This document shows positions 5,559 to 8,781 of a stretch of 8,781 bases of DNA, piece by piece. The stretch is from positions 4,891-13,671 of the forward strand of contig JAQTSH010000025.1 in the NCBI GenBank assembly GCA_028711405.1. The letters are read 5' to 3'. The notes beneath the pieces are model-generated. The model saw only the letters and a list, made by a program, of their open reading frames with translations. It was not told the origin of the DNA and did no database searches. Each line of letters begins with the position of its first letter. The stretch's first letter is position 1. Source of the DNA: Methanoregula sp. (GTDB lineage: Archaea; Halobacteriota; Methanomicrobia; Methanomicrobiales; Methanospirillaceae). The position numbers and the translations under genes are program-made.

Positions 5559-6508
5559 AGGCGGAACTGCTTGCGGTGGGAACCGCCCGCGTGAATGGTG
5601 AACCCGCAGAACGGTATATCGCCCGGTCGACCGCCGGTCCGGGTGCCGGTGGGAGCGGCGCGGTCTTCTTCTCGGCAGGCGACCAGCGGGTCAAGCTCGC
5701 GCTCAATCCCGAGAGCCCTATAGAGATTGTGCACCGGGGCGACGGAGCCGCTGACCTGCACTATAACAACACGGTCGTACACGGTCGCCTTAAAGAACCG
5801 GGGCTTCACTGCCCGGATCAGGCATTTCTTACGGTAACGGAGAGCTGCATCTTCGCGTGCCGGTACTGTTCCGTCCCGCGCCTTGCCGGCAGACGAAAGA
5901 CCGTGGAGGAGATCGTCGCGATGGTGGAATCAGTGAAAGACCGGATCCATTCAATCTCCATCACAAGCGGGGTCGCGGGCAGCATCGAAGAGGAAGAAGA
6001 TTACGTCCTCGAAGTCGTCCGGCACCTCACCCGGTTCGGGCTTCCCATCGGGGTATCCATCTATCCGACCCCCCGGACTCCGGACCGGCTCCATGCGCTC
6101 GGCGTCGTGGAGGTCAAGTTCAACATCGAAGCCGCAACCCCGGCTCTTTTCGCGATGCAGTGCCCCGGTCTCGACTATGACCGGCTCTGGCAGGTGCTCG
6201 ACCAGTCGGTCGCCCTGTTCGGCAGGGGGCGCGTCTTCTCGAACGTGATCATCGGGCTGGGTGAGACCGATGCGGAGATGGAAGCCTGCATCACGAGGCT
6301 CACCGCGCACGGCATCATCCCGGTGCTGCGCCCGTTAAACCCGGTTGCGGCGCTAGCCGGAGCAGAGCGCCCATCTGCCGCACGGCTGAAAAAATTATTT
6401 GCCGTGCACGAACAGGCGCTTGCCGTAGCGGGGCTTGACACCCGGCAGGCACTGACGATGTGCACGAACTGTGCCGGCTGCGATCTCGTGCCGGGGAGGG
6501 ATGCATGA
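5540..6508 (+). CDS. Radical SAM protein, biotin-synthase-related
   Basis: 322-aa radical SAM enzyme. The S-adenosylmethionine cluster motif CX3CX2C is at Cys103/107/110 (CIFACRYC), unusually far from the N-terminus, behind a domain of about 90 residues of unknown role. The following region has the family features: SITSG at 139-143, IEAAT at 196-200 and a VIIGLGET loop at 236-243. Three more cysteines end the protein, CTNCAGC at 308-314 (CX2CX2C), a likely ligand set for a second Fe-S cluster; a second cluster occurs in enzymes such as biotin and lipoyl synthase. It resembles the biotin-synthase-related group of archaeal radical SAM proteins. The reaction is unknown. It overlaps mmp11 by 19 bp and the next gene by 4 bp (ATGA). 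Clear of Mmp10, which differs in length and motif layout. Confidence 0.8.
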   Translation: MRWTDLKAELLAVGTARVNGEPAERYIARSTAGPGAGGSGAVFFSAGDQRVKLALNPESPIEIVHRGDGAADLHYNNTVVHGRLKEPGLHCPDQAFLTVTESCIFACRYCSVPRLAGRRKTVEEIVAMVESVKDRIHSISITSGVAGSIEEEEDYVLEVVRHLTRFGLPIGVSIYPTPRTPDRLHALGVVEVKFNIEAATPALFAMQCPGLDYDRLWQVLDQSVALFGRGRVFSNVIIGLGETDAEMEACITRLTAHGIIPVLRPLNPVAALAGAERPSAARLKKLFAVHEQALAVAGLDTRQALTMCTNCAGCDLVPGRDA

Positions 6509-7785
6509 AAGGCGTTGACGTGCTGGCGGAGGCACTGTGTGCCTGCACCGACCGGCAATACACGGTCCCCGGGTTCCCTATCACGGACCTGGGCGCGCTC
6601 ACCCATGCGGAGATGGTAGCAAACGAGAAGACCGCGCTTGAGTACGCGCTGGGCGACTCGCTTTGCCACCGGCGCGCCGCCGTGATCATCAAGAATGTGG
6701 GGCTGAACGCATGCGCCGATCCGCTCCTCCAGGCAACCGCGCAGGGACTGGTAAGCGGCGTTGTGATCATCGCGGGGGACGATCCCGAAGCGCTCGGGTC
6801 GCAGACCGCGCAGGACTCACGGTATTATGGCGAGCTCGCCGAGATTCCGGTCATCGAGCCGGATGAGACCACCTGCGCTTCTTCCGTCGAAGCTGCATTC
6901 CAGGCATCCGAGCAGTTCTCCCGCGTCGCCATGGTCAGGCTCACGCCGTATGTGCTGGATGCGGAAGCAGAACGGGACATCGTCCGCCGGGACGACCACA
7001 CGGGCAGGCTCTCGCACCGGACCTGGACGATGAACGGGCGGGTGACGGCTGCCGAAGAGTTGTACCGGACGATGTTCGACTGGTCGGACCGGTCGCCGCT
7101 GAACCGGTGGGCGGGCGAGCCTCTTGGCGTCGGTCCGGCACCGGGCAGCTCCCGAATCGGGACGGTTCATCCCCTGCCCGCCCGTGCAGCGACCGTGCAG
7201 ACCGTCCACGAGTACGGGAGGACATTTGTCCGGGATCACCGGGGGCTCCAGCCTCCCGTGCCGCAAAAACGCCCGGAAGCGATGGAGGACCGGGGCTACT
7301 ACAAGACGTTCTGCGCCAACTGCCCGTGGAAAACCCTCCTGAATATTTTAAAAGAGCGGGACATGCAGATGATCTGCGACGCCGGGTGCTCGGTGCTCGG
7401 CATGACGCCGCCGTACGAACTGGGCATCGCCAGTTACGGCATGGGCGCCAGTATTGCGGTCGCCGCCCGGAGTACCGGAGTCGCCCTGATTGGGGATTAC
7501 GCGCTCCTCCACTCCGGCATCAACGCGCTCATCGATGTGTACGAAAAATGCCTCCCGCTGCTCTGCGTTGTGATGAAGAACGGGTGCACCGCGATGACCG
7601 GCAGACAACCCACGTACGATCCGGTGCCGTACCTCTCGTGGGCACAACCGGTCGTCTGCCGAACGGATGATGAACAAATCTTACGGCAGGTCATACGCCG
7701 CCCGGATGCGCCGGTGACCGTCATTGTGGAAGGCGAATGCCCGGAGGGGTCGAGCCATGAAACCGTGGAATATCGAGATCTGTGA
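6505..7785 (+). CDS. Short IorA-like thiamine-diphosphate enzyme without ferredoxin domain
   Basis: 426-aa protein related to the alpha subunit of indolepyruvate:ferredoxin oxidoreductase. The pyrimidine-binding domain (about 15-155) has PGFP, the catalytic-type glutamate at NEK (residue 41), IKNVGLNACADPL and the DSRYYG block at 104-109. The pyrophosphate domain (about 265-410) has CANCP at 270-274, GMGASIAVA, GDYALLHSGIN at 330-340 and AMTGRQP at 363-369. IorA proteins are over 600 residues and end in two [4Fe-4S] motifs; here these are missing and the middle linker is only about 100 residues. No beta subunit is adjacent. An oxidoreductase activity is therefore doubtful; a plain decarboxylase or carboligase is possible. 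The ATG at 6505 overlaps the upstream stop as ATGA and has GGGGAGGG just before it (6493-6500). The radical SAM and homocitrate-synthase neighbours suggest a biosynthetic role with a 2-oxoacid. Confidence 0.75.
   Translation: MKGVDVLAEALCACTDRQYTVPGFPITDLGALTHAEMVANEKTALEYALGDSLCHRRAAVIIKNVGLNACADPLLQATAQGLVSGVVIIAGDDPEALGSQTAQDSRYYGELAEIPVIEPDETTCASSVEAAFQASEQFSRVAMVRLTPYVLDAEAERDIVRRDDHTGRLSHRTWTMNGRVTAAEELYRTMFDWSDRSPLNRWAGEPLGVGPAPGSSRIGTVHPLPARAATVQTVHEYGRTFVRDHRGLQPPVPQKRPEAMEDRGYYKTFCANCPWKTLLNILKERDMQMICDAGCSVLGMTPPYELGIASYGMGASIAVAARSTGVALIGDYALLHSGINALIDVYEKCLPLLCVVMKNGCTAMTGRQPTYDPVPYLSWAQPVVCRTDDEQILRQVIRRPDAPVTVIVEGECPEGSSHETVEYRDL
7743..7749 (+). promoter_or_regulatory. Shine-Dalgarno site of the homocitrate synthase gene
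   Basis: GGAGGGG, 7 bp before the ATG at 7757 and inside the preceding gene. It fixes the start that produces the 29-bp overlap. Confidence 0.75.
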
Positions 7786-8781
7786 TGTGACGTTACGAGA
7801 TGGAGAGCAGACGCCCGGCGTATCGTTCTCCTGCGAAGAGAAGATGGAGATTGCGGGGACACTGGACACGATCGGTATCGAGGTGATCGAAGCAGGGTTC
7901 CCTGTGGTCTCCCCGAACGAGAAGAAGTGTGTGACCGCGATTGCGAACCAGGGACTTGACGCCCGGATCTGCTGCCTTGCCCGCGCACGGGAACCGGATG
8001 TCTCCGCCGCAATCGATTGCGGCGTGGACATGGTGAGCATCTTCATCGCCACCTCCGACCTCCACATACGGCTCAAGTACAAAAAGCCCCGTGAGGTCGT
8101 GCTCAACCAGGCAACAAAGATGATCGACTACGCCCACGATCATGGCGTGGCGGTCCGGTTTGCCGCTGAGGACGCCTCCCGCACAGACCCGGAATTTTTA
8201 AAGGAAGTGTACCGGCGCGGCGCGGAGCACGGCGCGGCGCTCCTCAGTTTCGCTGACACGGTCGGGTGTCTCATCCCGAGCGAGATGCAGGTGATCATGA
8301 CCGATCTCGTCCGGTCGATCGACCGCCCGCTCTGCGCCCACTGCCATAATGATATGGGCTGTGCCGTTGCAAACACGATTACTGCCGCAGAAGCCGGCGC
8401 GTTCCAGCTCCACACGACCGTGAACGGGATCGGTGAACGGTCGGGCAACGCATCCCTGGAAGAACTGCTCGTCATCCTCCGCATGAAAGCTGGGATCGAC
8501 CGGTACGATCTCTCGCACTTAAACACCCTCTCCCGGATGGTGGAGAAGTATTCCGGGGTCACCCGCCCGCGCAACAAACCGGTGACCGGCGAACTGGCGT
8601 TCTCGCACGAGAGCGGCATCCACATCGCCGCGATCCTTGACGACCCGAATACGTACGAATATTTCCCGCCGGAACTGGTGGGCGGGGAACGCCGGTTCAT
8701 CCTCGGGAAACATACCGGGAAGAAGGCACTCGAACATGTCGTCGCCTCGCTTGGGTGTGAACTGTCCGAGCCGCAGATCTG
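7757..8781 (+). CDS. aksA: Homocitrate synthase family enzyme (AksA type), C-terminus cut off
   Basis: Partial: 341 codons visible, open at the right edge; family members run to about 380-400 residues. It belongs to the HMGL-like acyltransferases that join acetyl-CoA to a 2-oxoacid. Key parts are CDVTLRDGEQTPG at 9-21 (metal and substrate site), EAGFP at 45-49, SFADTVG at 164-170, HCHND at 195-199 (metal histidines), NGIGERSGN at 223-231 and HESGIH at 284-289. The layout is closest to AksA, which makes homocitrate and longer homologues on the way to 2-oxosuberate for coenzyme B. NifV-type homocitrate synthase, isopropylmalate synthase or citramalate synthase cannot be fully excluded; the C-terminal LeuA regulatory domain cannot be judged. 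It overlaps the ThDP gene by 29 bp and has its own strong ribosome site. Confidence 0.75.
   Translation, partial: MKPWNIEICDVTLRDGEQTPGVSFSCEEKMEIAGTLDTIGIEVIEAGFPVVSPNEKKCVTAIANQGLDARICCLARAREPDVSAAIDCGVDMVSIFIATSDLHIRLKYKKPREVVLNQATKMIDYAHDHGVAVRFAAEDASRTDPEFLKEVYRRGAEHGAALLSFADTVGCLIPSEMQVIMTDLVRSIDRPLCAHCHNDMGCAVANTITAAEAGAFQLHTTVNGIGERSGNASLEELLVILRMKAGIDRYDLSHLNTLSRMVEKYSGVTRPRNKPVTGELAFSHESGIHIAAILDDPNTYEYFPPELVGGERRFILGKHTGKKALEHVVASLGCELSEPQI

Noticed and set aside
5540..6508. Calling the radical SAM protein BioB or Mmp10
   Set aside because: The cluster motif sits about 100 residues in, extra cysteines are at the C-terminus, the length does not fit Mmp10, and no biotin genes are nearby.
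7107..7670. 187-codon open frame on the plus strand inside the ThDP gene
   Set aside because: Arginine- and glycine-rich composition typical of a shifted frame; the ThDP frame has conserved motifs throughout.
6505..7785. Calling the ThDP protein a functional IorA
   Set aside because: The C-terminal ferredoxin domain, most of the linker and an adjacent iorB gene are all missing.
8140..8700. 186-codon open frame on the minus strand near the right edge
   Set aside because: It lies opposite the homocitrate synthase gene, which keeps its catalytic motifs over the whole stretch; no domain is seen in the antisense frame.

Overview
The window comes from a hydrogenotrophic methanogenic archaeon, most likely of the Methanomicrobiales or a close relative. 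It carries the electron-transfer parts of CO2-reducing methanogenesis (an FwdG-like and an FwdF-like ferredoxin, HdrC and HdrB), formylmethanofuran:tetrahydromethanopterin formyltransferase (Ftr), and a methanogen-only marker protein (Mmp11). Archaeal signals are also present: AT-rich TATA-like boxes, short leaders and oligo-T tracts after genes. The order is a best guess from gene content, not a phylogeny.

Layout. From 1 to 2346 the minus strand holds a compact operon read right to left: a two-cluster ferredoxin (FwdG-like), an eight-cluster polyferredoxin (FwdF-like), hdrC, and hdrB, which runs off the left edge. Gaps are 22, 9 and 6 bp. This set would wire heterodisulfide reductase to formylmethanofuran dehydrogenase, the last and first steps of methanogenesis. 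From 2347 to 2607 lies an AT-rich divergent control region with two ATTGTACAAT palindromes and extra half-sites. From 2608 to 3492 is ftr on the plus strand, acting directly after formylmethanofuran dehydrogenase, followed by oligo-T terminator tracts. From 3493 to 3721 is a non-coding region with a short direct repeat and a clear TATA box.

From 3722 to the right edge the plus strand holds five genes, each overlapping the next by 4 to 29 bp: a paralogue of Mmp11, Mmp11 itself, a radical SAM protein, a short thiamine-diphosphate enzyme related to the indolepyruvate:ferredoxin oxidoreductase alpha subunit, and a homocitrate-synthase (AksA) type enzyme cut by the window end. This is the most interesting part. 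AksA starts coenzyme B synthesis, and several later steps of that pathway have no assigned enzyme to my knowledge: decarboxylation of 2-oxosuberate, thiol insertion, and phosphorylation of the threonine moiety. The neighbouring protein classes (a ThDP enzyme, a radical SAM Fe-S enzyme, and proteins with a TiaS-like kinase motif) match those kinds of chemistry. That link is inference from gene order and motifs, not proof.

I saw no tRNA, rRNA, CRISPR array, insertion sequence or prophage gene in the window.
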